Shown one piece after another: positions 50,664 through 60,111 of a stretch of DNA of 64,000 nt. Under the pieces are notes generated by a model. That model was given only the letters and a program-made list of their open reading frames with translations. It did not search any database and was not told the origin of the DNA. Numbering within the stretch: the first letter of the stretch is position 1; every line of letters starts with the position of its first letter. This DNA comes from JBGQOG01 sp052113705 (GTDB lineage: Bacteria > Pseudomonadota > Alphaproteobacteria > Rhodobacterales > Rhodobacteraceae): assembly GCF_052113705.1 (NCBI RefSeq), contig NZ_JBGQOG010000005.1:1-64000 (forward strand), written 5' to 3'. Made by a program: the position numbers and the translations under genes.

Positions 50664-51569
50664 TCAGCCGTCACGATCCGTCTCCTGAAACAGGTCGCGG
50701 ATCACGCCGCGCAGCCAGATGCAGCCGGGATCGGCATCCGTGTTCGCATGCCAGACCATCAGAACCTTCTGGCGGCCGCGCGGCAGCACGATGTCCAGCA
50801 GACGCGCCTTGCCCGCAGCGGCCAGACGGCGCCCGAACTGGCCCGGCACGATGGCCAGCGCGTCGACGGTGCCCAACAGGTCGGGCAGGGCACCGAAGTG
50901 GCGCAGCCGCAGGCAGACATTCTCCGTCAGCCCGTGATCCGCCACGACCTGCTCGATATCTTCGGCATATGTCGCCCCGGAAACCAGGATCAGCCGCGCC
51001 CGGGAGAGGTCCACTGCCGTGGTCGCGCGCTTTCCCGGCGGGCCGATGACCCTGTAATCCTCGTTGAAAAGATGGGTCTGCATCAGGTTGGCGCCATCGG
51101 GCGGCAACAGGCCCATCGCCACGTCAGCCTGCCGCTGCTGCAGGGTCAGCTTCAGATCCTCGAAGGGAGACGCGACATTGCCCAGCCGCACGCCGGGGGC
51201 CAGCGCGAAAACCCGCTCGACCAGCGGCGTCAGGAAGATCTGCTCTCCGAGGCCCGACAGCGCCATGCGGAAGGTGCGGCGCGTGGTGGCCGGGTCAAAG
51301 ACCGGCGCGCGCGTCAGCGTGTCAGCGATGCCGGCCAGATGCAGGCGGATCTCGGGCACGATGCGCGCCGTCAGGGCGGTGGGCTCCATCCCGCCCGGGC
51401 CGCGCACGAACAGCTTGTCCTGCAGCGCGTCGCGCAGCCGCCCCAGCGCGTTCGACGTGGCAGGCTGGCTGAGCCCGAGCGTCCGGCCCGCCAGTGACAC
51501 CGACCCCGTGTCATGCACCGCGACCAGCAGCGACAGCAGGTTAAGGTCGATGCGATGGAGGTTTATCAT
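50664..51569 (-). CDS. LysR-family regulator (NodD/NahR-like) of the third TRAP operon
   Basis: The 301-residue product starts MINLHRIDLNLLSLLVAVHD, with the recognition helix in GLSQPATSNALGRLRDALQ. The effector domain contains FRMALSGLGEQIFLTPLVER. It is divergent from the dctPQM genes at 51707, a 137-base intergenic region with TTTATCA repeats, and should control them. No catabolic gene accompanies the pair. Confidence 0.84.
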   Translation of the reverse strand: MINLHRIDLNLLSLLVAVHDTGSVSLAGRTLGLSQPATSNALGRLRDALQDKLFVRGPGGMEPTALTARIVPEIRLHLAGIADTLTRAPVFDPATTRRTFRMALSGLGEQIFLTPLVERVFALAPGVRLGNVASPFEDLKLTLQQRQADVAMGLLPPDGANLMQTHLFNEDYRVIGPPGKRATTAVDLSRARLILVSGATYAEDIEQVVADHGLTENVCLRLRHFGALPDLLGTVDALAIVPGQFGRRLAAAGKARLLDIVLPRGRQKVLMVWHANTDADPGCIWLRGVIRDLFQETDRDG

Positions 51570-51599
51570 CTATCTGAATACTCTTTATCATCTTTATCA
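51562..51599 (+). promoter_or_regulatory. Three TTTATCA direct repeats in the LysR/TRAP promoter
   Basis: TTTATCA occurs at 51562-51568, 51584-51590 and 51593-51599. The first overlaps the LysR start codon and the first two are 22 bases apart. An AT-rich cluster in a GC-rich genome suggests operator half-sites. Confidence 0.45.
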
Positions 51600-51706
51600 G
51601 TTTGACTTTAAGCCGGATGCGCCTGAACCTGCCAGTGATCTTTTCATAGGGAGAGGGTGCCGCGGCTTCCGTCCGGCACTTGTGAAGAGCGCAGGAGGAG
51701 AGACCA

Positions 51707-52756
51707 ATGAACAGACGCGAGATGATCGGGACGATGGCGGCTGCCGCGTCCACACTGGCCATGCCCGGCCTTGTCCGGGCACAGACGGCGGAATTTACGT
51801 TCCGCCTGCACCATTTTCTGGGCCAGCAGGCCCCGGCGCAGACCAAGATGCTGGAGCCCTGGGCGAAGGCGGTGGCGGAAAAATCCGGCGGGCGTGTGGC
51901 CATCGAGATTTTTCCGGCGATGACCCTCGGGGGGCGTCCGCCAGAGCTGGTGCAGCAGGCCCGCGACGGCATCGTGGACCTGATCTGGACGGCGAATGGC
52001 TATACGGCGGGCCTGTTCCCGCGGACCGAGGTGATGGAACTGCCGACCGTTTACAAGAACGATCCGGCGGCCGCGAACCTGGCGCTGTTCGACATGTTCG
52101 AGGACGATCTGAAATCCGAATATGCCGGGCTTGAGGTCATGTTCCTGCATGTGCATGCCGGGCAGGCATTTCACATGCGCGACACCGATGTGCATTCGCC
52201 CGCCGATCTGGTGGGCAAGAAGCTGCGGATTCCGACCCGGACCGGGGCCTGGGTGATCGAAGCGCTGGGCGCGGCACCGATCGCCATGCCCGTGCCGGAG
52301 CTGCCGCCCGCGCTGCAAAAGGGCGTTGTCGATGGCGCGCTGATCCCCTGGGAGATCATCCCGCCGCTGAAGATTCAGGAGCAAACCAAGTTTCAGATCG
52401 AAGGTTTCGAGCGGGAGCGTTTTGGCAACACGACTTTCCAGGTCTCGATGAACGCCGACCGCTGGGCCGGTTTGCCGGAGGACATCCAGAAGGCGTTCCG
52501 CGACGCCTCGGGCCGCGACTGGCGGGCAGAGGTCGGCGCGATCTGGCGGGCTTCGGACGATTTCGGCATCAAGGTCGCGACGGATGCGGGCAATACCCAT
52601 ACCGTCCTGACCGAAGCCGAAACGGTTGCTTTCCGGGATGCCATGGCGCCGGTTGTCGATCAATGGGTCGCCGAGGTCAGCGGGCAGGGCATTGATGGTG
52701 CGGGCCTGGTTGAACGCGCCCGGGCACTCGTGGCGCAAAACGCGGCGGCCGGATAA
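51707..52756 (+). CDS. TRAP transporter substrate-binding protein (DctP), orphan operon
   Basis: The product is 349 residues with a Tat-like signal (MNRREMIGTMAAAASTLAM, cleavage near VRAQT). Its DctP core carries the carboxylate-binding Arg in LVGKKLRIPTRTGAW, and PVPELPPALQKGVVDGALIPWE follows. GGAGGAGAG lies upstream. It is followed immediately by dctQ. Mature-region aromatic residues (HHFLGQQAPAQ, IPWEII) differ from the other two DctPs in the window, so it should bind a different acid. Confidence 0.86.
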   Translation: MNRREMIGTMAAAASTLAMPGLVRAQTAEFTFRLHHFLGQQAPAQTKMLEPWAKAVAEKSGGRVAIEIFPAMTLGGRPPELVQQARDGIVDLIWTANGYTAGLFPRTEVMELPTVYKNDPAAANLALFDMFEDDLKSEYAGLEVMFLHVHAGQAFHMRDTDVHSPADLVGKKLRIPTRTGAWVIEALGAAPIAMPVPELPPALQKGVVDGALIPWEIIPPLKIQEQTKFQIEGFERERFGNTTFQVSMNADRWAGLPEDIQKAFRDASGRDWRAEVGAIWRASDDFGIKVATDAGNTHTVLTEAETVAFRDAMAPVVDQWVAEVSGQGIDGAGLVERARALVAQNAAAG

Positions 52757-53269
52757 ATGGCTGCCGATGCCGGTCCCGCCGCCCCGCCGCCGGCGGGGCT
52801 GGTGCCCACCCTGATCACGGGGTGGGCGCTGCTGGGCGGAGCAATGTTGCTCGCCGTGGTCGCGGTCAATGTGGTGTCGGTGGTCGGTGCCATCTTCGGT
52901 GCGCCATTCCCCGGAGACTTTGAACTGACGGAGATGGGCGTGGCCAATGCGGCCTTCGCCTTTCTGCCCTATTGCCAGCTGACGCGGTCGAACGTGACCG
53001 CTGACATCTTCACCCAGAACGCCGGTCCGCGGATGCTGGCAAGCCTGCGGCTGATGTCGTCGCTTGTGGCGCTGCTGTTCGGGCTGCTCTTGCTGTGGCG
53101 GATGTATGCGGGCCTGCTGGACCAGAAGCAATACAATTACGAGACCTCGATCCTGCAGCTGCCGATCTGGATGGCCTTTGTGCCGATCCTCGTTTCGCTC
53201 GCCCTGCTATCCGTCTCGGCGGCCATCACCCTGGCGCAGGACCTGCGCGATTTGTCCCGGAAAGACTGA
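52757..53269 (+). CDS. TRAP transporter small permease (DctQ), orphan operon
   Basis: A 170-residue membrane protein with four helices (AMLLAVVAVNVVSVVGAIFG, the DctQ-like FELTEMGVANAAFAFLPYCQ, and two more). The ATG follows the dctP stop with no spacer, so translation is coupled and no hairpin separates the two, unlike the other TRAP operons here. Confidence 0.82.
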   Translation: MAADAGPAAPPPAGLVPTLITGWALLGGAMLLAVVAVNVVSVVGAIFGAPFPGDFELTEMGVANAAFAFLPYCQLTRSNVTADIFTQNAGPRMLASLRLMSSLVALLFGLLLLWRMYAGLLDQKQYNYETSILQLPIWMAFVPILVSLALLSVSAAITLAQDLRDLSRKD

Positions 53270-53270
53270 C

Positions 53271-54632
53271 ATGCTGGACACCATCACTCTCGGCATCATC
53301 GCGCTGGTGGCGCTCGTCGGCCTGATCGCCGTCCGCATGCCGATCGCCTATGCGATGATCCTTGTCGGCGGCGTCGGGATCGCGCTGGTGAACGGCATCG
53401 CACCGGTGTTCAACCAACTCAAGACCTTGGCCTATGGGCAGTTCTCGGTCTACGACCTGTCGGTCGTGCCGATGTTCATCCTGATGGGGGCGCTGGCCGC
53501 CAAGGCGGGTCTCAGCCGGGCGCTGTTCCGGGGGGCCAACGCCTGGCTTGGCGGCTTTCGTGGCGGCACGGCGATGGCGGCCATCGCCGGCTGCGCGGGC
53601 TTCGGGGCGGTCTGCGGCTCGTCGCTGGCCACCGCATCGACCATGGGCCGCGTCGCCCTGCCGGAACTGGCGCGCTACAAATACTCCGGCGCTTTGGCCA
53701 CAGGGACGCTGGCGGCGGGGGGCGTGTTGGGCATCCTGATCCCGCCCTCGGTCGTGCTGATCATCTATGCCATCATCGTCGAGGCGAACATCGTCACCAT
53801 GTTCGCGGCGGCGCTGCTGCCCGGCCTGTTGGCGGTGCTCTTGTTCCTGCTGACCATCGCCATCTACGTCCGCGTGCGGCCCGAGAGCGGCCCCGCGCAT
53901 GGCGGCGTGGACCGCGCGGAATTCCGCGCCGCGACCATCGGGCTGATCCCGGTGCTGGCGATCTTTGGCATCGTGCTGGGCGGCATCTATGGCGGCTTTT
54001 ACAACCCGACCCCCGCCGCGGCGATTGGCGTCGCGCTGGTCTGGATCTATGGCGCTGTCACGCGGGAGATCCGCTTTCCCGATGTGGTCGATGCCCTGAA
54101 GGAAACCGCCTCCAGCACCGGCATGATCTATCTGATCCTGCTCGGGGCGGAGCTGATGAAGATCTTCATGTCCCGGATCGGCCTGCCGCAGGCCACGGCA
54201 GAGTGGATCCTTGCCTCCGGCATGGCGCCGATGCTTGTGATGGTCGTGCTGCTGGTGGCGCTGATCCTGCTGGGCTGCCTGATGGACAGCCTGTCGATGA
54301 TCCTGCTGGTCATTCCGTTTTTTTGGCCGGTGCTGGTCGAGCTGAACGGCGGGCTCTACATGGGGGCAGAGGGCGCCGGATTTGGCATGAGCACCGAGGA
54401 TCTCAAGATCTGGTTCGGGATCCTCGCGTTGATCGTGGTGGAACTTGGCCTGATCACGCCGCCGGTGGGGATGAATGTCTTCGTGATCTCCTCGATGGCG
54501 CGGGATGTGCCCATGTCCGAGACCTTCAAGGGCGTCCTGCCGTTCTTCGGGGCGGAGATGATCCGGGTTGCCCTGATCCTGGCGTTTCCCGCCATGGCGC
54601 TCTGGTTGCCGCAGGTGATGTCGGGGTGGTGA
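53271..54632 (+). CDS. TRAP transporter large permease (DctM), orphan operon
   Basis: The 453-residue protein has about 12 helices. Family blocks: SVVPMFILMGALAAKAGLSR, FGAVCGSSLATASTMG, GVLGILIPPSVVLII, GGFYNPTPAAAIGVALV and GLITPPVGMNVFVIS. It begins one base after the dctQ stop (ATG 53271). About 25 extra residues in the loop before the final pair of helices (LYMGAEGAGFGMSTEDLKIW) make it longer than the other two DctMs. It completes the transporter. Confidence 0.87.
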   Translation: MLDTITLGIIALVALVGLIAVRMPIAYAMILVGGVGIALVNGIAPVFNQLKTLAYGQFSVYDLSVVPMFILMGALAAKAGLSRALFRGANAWLGGFRGGTAMAAIAGCAGFGAVCGSSLATASTMGRVALPELARYKYSGALATGTLAAGGVLGILIPPSVVLIIYAIIVEANIVTMFAAALLPGLLAVLLFLLTIAIYVRVRPESGPAHGGVDRAEFRAATIGLIPVLAIFGIVLGGIYGGFYNPTPAAAIGVALVWIYGAVTREIRFPDVVDALKETASSTGMIYLILLGAELMKIFMSRIGLPQATAEWILASGMAPMLVMVVLLVALILLGCLMDSLSMILLVIPFFWPVLVELNGGLYMGAEGAGFGMSTEDLKIWFGILALIVVELGLITPPVGMNVFVISSMARDVPMSETFKGVLPFFGAEMIRVALILAFPAMALWLPQVMSGW

Positions 54633-54901
54633 TGGGCCTGCCCGGCGGGAAATGGGCGGGTGGCCTCCTGTGATCCGGGGGAGGGGATCATGCGCCCATG
54701 CCCGCACCACACCACGCAAGATGGGGGGAGGCCAACAGCAGGGCAACCGGGGGCAAGACCGGGTGCCGCGCAGACCGCCGTTGACGCCCGAAGTCCGGCC
54801 ATCTGCGCCAAGGCGCGGGCCACCTGTGGAACCGCCCCAGCTGTCCGCAGGGCCACCTTGCAACGCTGCAAAGCCGCCTTCCGCCCCGGGGCAGGCGGTC
54901 T
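54633..54901. other. Gap between dctM and phosphonate-locus LysR gene
   Basis: 270 bases between convergent genes. No gene or repeat was recognised and there is no obvious long terminator hairpin. Confidence 0.4.
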
Positions 54902-55780
54902 TCACGCGCTGGCGGTACGTCCCTGCCGTGCGATCTCAAAAAAGGCCTGAACCAGTTTGGAACTGCGTCTTTCGTGCAGACAGATCAGTGCCTCATCCAT
55001 CATCATCCGGTCATCCGGATCCAGCCGGATGGGCACAAGGCGGTTGTCATCCCCAAATTCGGCCAATGACACAAAGCCTATGCCCACGCCCGAAGCGACG
55101 ATCTCGCGCACCGCCTCGCGGCCTTCGGCTTCAATGGTCGGCTTCAGCTCTATGCCTTCGGCGCGCGCGGCTTCCTCCAGTTTCACCCGCGTTTTCGACC
55201 CGCGCTCCCGCAGCACCAGCGCCTCATGGGCCAGTTGCGCAAATGTCAGCCGCTTGGCGCGCGCCAGAGGATGTTGCGCCGCGACAAAGGCGATGATCGG
55301 GGAAGAGCTCAGCAATTCGCAGTCGAAGTTCTTCAACGTCGGCATTTCACCCAGAATACCGAGATCGGCTTCGTAATTGTGCAGGCTGGCAACAACGGTT
55401 TCCGTATTGCCGGAGCGAACCGAGATTTTCACGCCGGGATAGCGTTGGCGAAAGGCGGCAAGGATATGCAGCAGGTGATGCGCGCTGTCTGCCACGATGC
55501 GCAGATTGCCCGATTGCAACGCGCGGCTTTCGGACAACAGCGCCAGCGCCTGTTGCTCGTTGTCAAACAGCCTGCGCGTGATCTGCAGCAATTCCTGCCC
55601 CGCCGCCGTCAGCACCACCTGCTTGCGCATCCGGTTGAACAGCAGCACGTCATATTCTTCCTCCAGCTTGCTGACCTGATCGGAAATCGCGGGCTGGGTC
55701 AGAAACAGGGCTTCAGCGGCCCGCGAAAAGCCGCCGCTGGTGGCGACATAGTGAAAAGCCCGAAGCTGGACATAGCGCAT
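54902..55780 (-). CDS. LysR-family regulator of phosphonate genes
   Basis: A 292-residue LysR protein. It opens MRYVQLRAFHYVATSGGFSR with the recognition helix in FLTQPAISDQVSKLEEEYDV, and has an effector domain with LRIVADSAHHLLHILAAFRQ. It is divergent from the Na/Pi cotransporter gene that leads the phn genes. LysR regulators of this kind commonly sit beside phnWAY-type operons and respond to 2-aminoethylphosphonate, allowing use regardless of phosphate status. Confidence 0.85.
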   Translation of the reverse strand: MRYVQLRAFHYVATSGGFSRAAEALFLTQPAISDQVSKLEEEYDVLLFNRMRKQVVLTAAGQELLQITRRLFDNEQQALALLSESRALQSGNLRIVADSAHHLLHILAAFRQRYPGVKISVRSGNTETVVASLHNYEADLGILGEMPTLKNFDCELLSSSPIIAFVAAQHPLARAKRLTFAQLAHEALVLRERGSKTRVKLEEAARAEGIELKPTIEAEGREAVREIVASGVGIGFVSLAEFGDDNRLVPIRLDPDDRMMMDEALICLHERRSSKLVQAFFEIARQGRTASA

Positions 55781-55814
55781 GAATCACCTGTGAAACTTAT
55801 GATAGGATTAAAAG

Positions 55815-55823
55815 TAACGATTT
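55815..55823 (+). promoter_or_regulatory. Shared box TAACGATTT, copy 1
   Basis: TAACGATTT lies in the divergent LysR/Na-Pi region. The same nine bases recur at 57564-57572 before phnW. A candidate half-site for the local LysR regulator. Confidence 0.45.
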
Positions 55824-55876
55824 GATCAATAGGTGGCAATGGGCTCTGCTGTGGGATCATCCCAAGGAGCCCGCCC

Positions 55877-57544
55877 ATGCACCCGATTTTGATCCTGATC
55901 CATCTGGCCGCCGCGGTCATGCTGTTGTTATGGGCCGTTCGCATGGTCCGAACCGGGGTGGAGCGCGCCTGGGGCAGCGGTTTGCGGTCGGTGCTGCGCA
56001 CCACCGGTGGCGGGGTTCTGGGCATGGCATGTGCCGGGGCGGCCCTGGCGGTTATCCTGCAAAGCGCCACGGCGGTGGGGATATTGGCCGCAGGCTTTGC
56101 GACCTCGGGTATCATCAGCATTGGCGCGGGCATCGCGGCACTGCTCGGGGCCGATTTCGGCTCGGCATTGGTGGTCAAACTGCTGTCGTTTGACCTGAGC
56201 GAGTTGATCCCGGTCCTGCTGTTGGCGGGGGCCACGCTGTTCCTGAAGTTTGAACACCGGCAGGTGCGGCAGATCGGGCGGGTGATCCTGGGCGTGGCCT
56301 TCATCCTCTTGTCCCTGCGCATGGTGGGTGCCGCGACCGAGCCGCTGCGGGAAAGCGCTGTGCTGCCGCAGCTGGCCGGATGGCTGGCAGGCGATCCGCT
56401 GACGGCGTTTGGGGTGGCGGCGCTGCTGGCCTGGGGGCTGCATTCCTCGGTTGCGACGCTGTTGATCTTTGCCAATTTCGCGGCAAGCGGCGTGCTGCCG
56501 GTGGAGGCGGCGGCACCGATGGTGCTGGGGGCCAACCTCGGGGGGGCGCTGGTGGCGGTTTGGCTGACGCGCGGCGCCGGGCTGCCTGCGCGTCGCATCC
56601 CGCTGGCAAACCTGATCTTTCGCGGCGCAGGCTCGGTGATCGCCTTGCTGCTCCTTCAGCTGCTGCCGCATCCCCTGGCGCATCTGGGGGCCGGGGCGGG
56701 TGCGCAACTGGTGAACTTTCATGTGCTCTTCAACCTCTGCCTGCTGATCCTGTCCTTGCCCTTCACCGGGCTGATGGACCGGCTTACCGCCACGCTCTGG
56801 CCCCTGCCCGAGGATGCCGTGACCAGCACCACCTGGCGCAGTGCGCTCGACCGCAGTGCCCTCGCGCGGCCCAATCTGGCGCTCGCCAGCGCGCAGCGCG
56901 AATTGCTGCGCATGGGCGAGACGCTGGAGGCGATGCTGCGCCCGGTGATGGAGGTGCTGGAGCTGGGGGATGACCGCGGTATCCGCCGCCTGCGCGAAAT
57001 GGACGATGAGATCAACAAGCGTCACAGCGACATCAAACTGTTCGTGGCCGAATTGAACCGCGGCGTCCTGACCGAGGACGAGGCCCGCCGCGGGCTGGAA
57101 CTGGCGGGTCTGGCAAATGATTTCGAGGCGATGGGCGATATCATCGCCAAAACGCTGGTGTCACAGGCGGCGGACAAGGCCCGGCTGAAGCTGCGCTTTT
57201 CCGATGAAGGCTGGCGCGAGTTGATCAGCCTGCACGCGCGGGTGATGGCCAATATGCAGATCGCGCTGAACGTGCTGGTCTCGGGCGATCTGGAGAGCGC
57301 CCGGCTGCTGGTGGCTGAAAAGGCGGTGCTGCGGCAGTTGGAGCGCGACTTTCATGACCGCCATATCGCGCGGCTACGGTCCGGCAATCTGCGCAGCATC
57401 GACACCAGCGACATTCACATCGAAGTGGTGCGCGCGTTGAAGGAGGTGAATTCCCTCCTCGTCAAGGTCGCCTATCCCATCCTGTCCGACTCTGGCCTGC
57501 TGCTGGAAAGCCGCCTGGCCAAACCGGCCTTAGTATCGATTTAG
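55877..57544 (+). CDS. Na/Pi cotransporter family protein with PhoU-like C-terminal domain
   Basis: The 555-residue protein has two inverted membrane repeats of the NptA/PNaS family, each with a re-entrant Gln/Ser-rich motif: LQSATAVGILAAG (about 60) and HSSVATLLIFANFA (about 195). A cytoplasmic helical PhoU-like domain follows from about residue 330 (MGETLEAMLRPVMEVLELGD onward). Located between the LysR gene and phnW, it may handle the phosphate released from phosphonoacetate. Export of excess Pi is attractive because hydrolytic phosphonate pathways are often not repressed by phosphate, but the direction is inferred. Confidence 0.85.
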   Translation: MHPILILIHLAAAVMLLLWAVRMVRTGVERAWGSGLRSVLRTTGGGVLGMACAGAALAVILQSATAVGILAAGFATSGIISIGAGIAALLGADFGSALVVKLLSFDLSELIPVLLLAGATLFLKFEHRQVRQIGRVILGVAFILLSLRMVGAATEPLRESAVLPQLAGWLAGDPLTAFGVAALLAWGLHSSVATLLIFANFAASGVLPVEAAAPMVLGANLGGALVAVWLTRGAGLPARRIPLANLIFRGAGSVIALLLLQLLPHPLAHLGAGAGAQLVNFHVLFNLCLLILSLPFTGLMDRLTATLWPLPEDAVTSTTWRSALDRSALARPNLALASAQRELLRMGETLEAMLRPVMEVLELGDDRGIRRLREMDDEINKRHSDIKLFVAELNRGVLTEDEARRGLELAGLANDFEAMGDIIAKTLVSQAADKARLKLRFSDEGWRELISLHARVMANMQIALNVLVSGDLESARLLVAEKAVLRQLERDFHDRHIARLRSGNLRSIDTSDIHIEVVRALKEVNSLLVKVAYPILSDSGLLLESRLAKPALVSI

Positions 57545-57563
57545 TCGATGTTCTGATCTTAAA

Positions 57564-57575
57564 TAACGATTTTAC
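57564..57575 (+). promoter_or_regulatory. Shared box TAACGATTTTAC before phnW, copy 2
   Basis: TAACGATTTTAC lies 63 bases before the phnW ATG. Its first nine bases match 55815-55823 and its last eight (GATTTTAC) match 63694-63701. It is the best operator candidate for the phn regulon here. Confidence 0.5.
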
Positions 57576-57637
57576 ATATGATTTTCGCCGTGGAAAACTG
57601 ACCTCAGATCTTCGCAATCAATCCAAAGAGGCCCTCG

Positions 57638-58825
57638 ATGACCGCTACCGATACCGCCTTTGCCGACCCGCGTCTGGGTGAGCCATTCTTGCTGACGCCG
57701 GGGCCGCTGACCACGGCATTCAGCGTCAAGGAAGCGATGCTGCGCGACTGGGGATCGTGGGATGGTGACTTCCGCGCAATGACGAAATCCATGTGCGATC
57801 AGCTGGTTGCGCTGGCGGGTGATACCAGGGGCGCGTTCGCTTGCGTGCCGATCCAGGGCTCGGGCTCGTTTTGCTGCGAGGCGATGCTGGGCTCGATGGT
57901 GCCGCAGGATGGCAAGGTTCTGGTGCTCGCAAACGGTGCTTACGGCTTGCGCGCGGCGGAAACGCTGCGGGTGATGGGGCGGGCCTATACGCTGATCGAC
58001 AAGGGCGACTATCTGCCGCCGCGCGGCGATGAGGTTGGTCAGGCGCTGGATGCCGATCCGGCCATCACCCATGTCATCGCGATCCATTGCGAAACCTCGT
58101 CGGGGATCCTGAACCCGATCGCCGAGATTGCCGATGTGGTCGCCGCAAAGGGCCGCCGCCTGCTCATTGACTCGATGTCGGCCTTTGGCGCGGTCGAGCT
58201 GGATGTGAACCGCATTCAATATGACGCGATGGTTTCCTCGGCCAACAAATGCATCGAAGGCGTGCCGGGCTTCGGCTTTGTCATCGCCCGCAAGACGGCG
58301 CTGGAGGCCGCAAAGGGCAATGCGCATTCGCTCAGCCTGGATGTGCATGCGCAATGGGCGGCGATGGTGAAAACCGGGCAATGGCGCTTTACGCCGCCGA
58401 CCCATACCATCGCGGCCTTCCTCGAGGCGCTGCGGCTGCACGCGCTGGAGGGCGGCGTGGCGGGCCGGGGTGCGCGCTACACCCGCAACCGCGATGTGAT
58501 GGTGGCGGGGATGCGGGCCCTGGGGTTTGAAACCCTGCTCGCCGATGCTTGGCTCTCGCCCATCATCGTGACTTTCTTCAACCCCGCGCATCCGAGTTTC
58601 GTCTTTTCGACCTTCTACGATCTGATGAAGGCCAAGGGTTTCATCATCTATCCCGGCAAGCTGACCGTGGTGGACAGCTTCCGCGTCGGCTGCATCGGCC
58701 GGATGGATGAAACCATCATGCGCCGGGTGGTGGCTGCCGCCGCCGAATGCCTGGCCGAAATGGGTGTCGATACCGCCGCCCCGCCCGCCGCCGCGATTGC
58801 CGAGCGCGCGAAACTCGCCGCCTGA
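57638..58825 (+). CDS. phnW: 2-Aminoethylphosphonate-pyruvate transaminase
   Basis: A 395-residue class V PLP aminotransferase with the PhnW pattern. It starts LLTPGPLTTAFSVKEAMLRD, has QGSGSFCCEAMLGSMVP for phosphonate binding, Asp178 in RRLLIDSMSAFGA, and the PLP-binding Lys204 in VSSANKCIEGVPGFGF. It transfers the amino group of 2-aminoethylphosphonate to pyruvate, giving phosphonoacetaldehyde and alanine. AGAGG precedes the ATG. It is the first catabolic gene of the operon, 28 bases ahead of phnA. Confidence 0.94.
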   Translation: MTATDTAFADPRLGEPFLLTPGPLTTAFSVKEAMLRDWGSWDGDFRAMTKSMCDQLVALAGDTRGAFACVPIQGSGSFCCEAMLGSMVPQDGKVLVLANGAYGLRAAETLRVMGRAYTLIDKGDYLPPRGDEVGQALDADPAITHVIAIHCETSSGILNPIAEIADVVAAKGRRLLIDSMSAFGAVELDVNRIQYDAMVSSANKCIEGVPGFGFVIARKTALEAAKGNAHSLSLDVHAQWAAMVKTGQWRFTPPTHTIAAFLEALRLHALEGGVAGRGARYTRNRDVMVAGMRALGFETLLADAWLSPIIVTFFNPAHPSFVFSTFYDLMKAKGFIIYPGKLTVVDSFRVGCIGRMDETIMRRVVAAAAECLAEMGVDTAAPPAAAIAERAKLAA

Positions 58826-58852
58826 TCTCCTCTTTACAGAACGGACCCTCTC

Positions 58853-60103
58853 ATGAACGCCCATACCCGCCTTCCCGTCATCGCCAATGACCGCAGCTAT
58901 CCCTGGCCGAAGGTGCCCGCGATTGCGATCTGCCTTGACGGCTGCGAACCCGCCTATCTTGAGGTGGCCATTGCCAAAGGCCTGATGCCGACGCTGAAGA
59001 AGATGCGCGAGATTGGCACTGACCGGCTGGCGCATTCGGTGATCCCCTCCTTCACCAACCCGAACAATCTGTCCATTGCCACCGGCCGCCCGCCCGCCGT
59101 GCACGGCATCTGCGGCAATTACCTCTATGAACGGGAAACCGGCACAGAGGTGATGATGAACGACGTGCGTTTTCTGCGCGCGCCCACCGTCTTCGGCCAG
59201 TTCTACGAGGCGGGCGCCCGCGTCGCCGTGGTGACGGCGAAAGACAAGCTGCGCGCCCTGTTGGGGGCGGGCCTGCGCTTTGACGAAGACCGCGCGATCT
59301 GCTTTTCGGCCGAGCGCTCGGACAAGGCGACCCTTGCCCAGAACGGCATCAGCGATGCCAGCGCCTGGCTTGGGATGCCGGTGCCCGAGGTTTATTCCGC
59401 CGATCTGTCGGAGTTCGTCTTTGCCGCCGGGGTCAAGCTTCTGCGCGACTGGAGGCCGGACGTGATGTATCTGACCACCACCGATTACGTGCAGCACAAA
59501 TACGCGCCGGAAGATGCGCAGGCGCAAAGCTTCTACAAGATGTTCGACGCCTATCTGGCCGAACTTGATGCGCTGGGCGCGGCGATTGTGGTGACCGCCG
59601 ACCATGGGATGAAGCCGAAACATCTGGCCGATGGCGCGCCTGCGGTGATCTATGTGCAGGACAAGCTGGATGACATGCTGGGCAAGGATGCCGCGCGGGT
59701 GATCTTGCCGATCACCGACCCCTATGTGGTGCACCATGGTGCACTCGGCTCTTTCGCCACCGCCTATCTGCCCGAAAGCGCCGATCAGGCGGCGGTGATC
59801 GCCGAGCTTGCCGCCATTCCCGAGATGACTCTGGTGGTCGACAAAGCCGAAGCCATCCGCCGCTTTGAACTGCCCGGCGACCGGATCGGCGATATCGTGA
59901 TGATCTCGGGCGAGAACATGACGCTGGGCACTTCGGCGCACCGCCACGATCTTGCGGCGCTGAACGAGCCCTTGCGCAGCCACGGCGGGCTGACCGAGCA
60001 GGTGGTGCCCTTCATCGTCAACCGGGTGGTGGATTTGCCGACGGCGCCGGTGCTGCGCAACTTTGACGCCTTCTACGTCGCCTGTACCGCTGCGGCACTC
60101 TGA
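58853..60103 (+). CDS. phnA: Phosphonoacetate hydrolase
   Basis: The 416-residue zinc enzyme of the alkaline-phosphatase superfamily shows the key residues of the Sinorhizobium enzyme at the same positions: Asp29 in CLDGCEPA and the nucleophile Thr68 in PSFTNPNN. Metal-ligand blocks TTTDYVQHKYAPED, VVTADHGMKPKH and a late GGLTEQVVPF complete the set. It cleaves the C-P bond of phosphonoacetate to acetate and Pi. It lies between phnW and phnY, the usual order. Confidence 0.94.
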   Translation: MNAHTRLPVIANDRSYPWPKVPAIAICLDGCEPAYLEVAIAKGLMPTLKKMREIGTDRLAHSVIPSFTNPNNLSIATGRPPAVHGICGNYLYERETGTEVMMNDVRFLRAPTVFGQFYEAGARVAVVTAKDKLRALLGAGLRFDEDRAICFSAERSDKATLAQNGISDASAWLGMPVPEVYSADLSEFVFAAGVKLLRDWRPDVMYLTTTDYVQHKYAPEDAQAQSFYKMFDAYLAELDALGAAIVVTADHGMKPKHLADGAPAVIYVQDKLDDMLGKDAARVILPITDPYVVHHGALGSFATAYLPESADQAAVIAELAAIPEMTLVVDKAEAIRRFELPGDRIGDIVMISGENMTLGTSAHRHDLAALNEPLRSHGGLTEQVVPFIVNRVVDLPTAPVLRNFDAFYVACTAAAL

Positions 60104-60111
60104 GGTGTGAG

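Noticed and set aside
57572..59983. Open frame of 803 codons on the minus strand
   Set aside because: Antisense to phnW and phnA, which have intact catalytic residues; the composition is that of a shadow.
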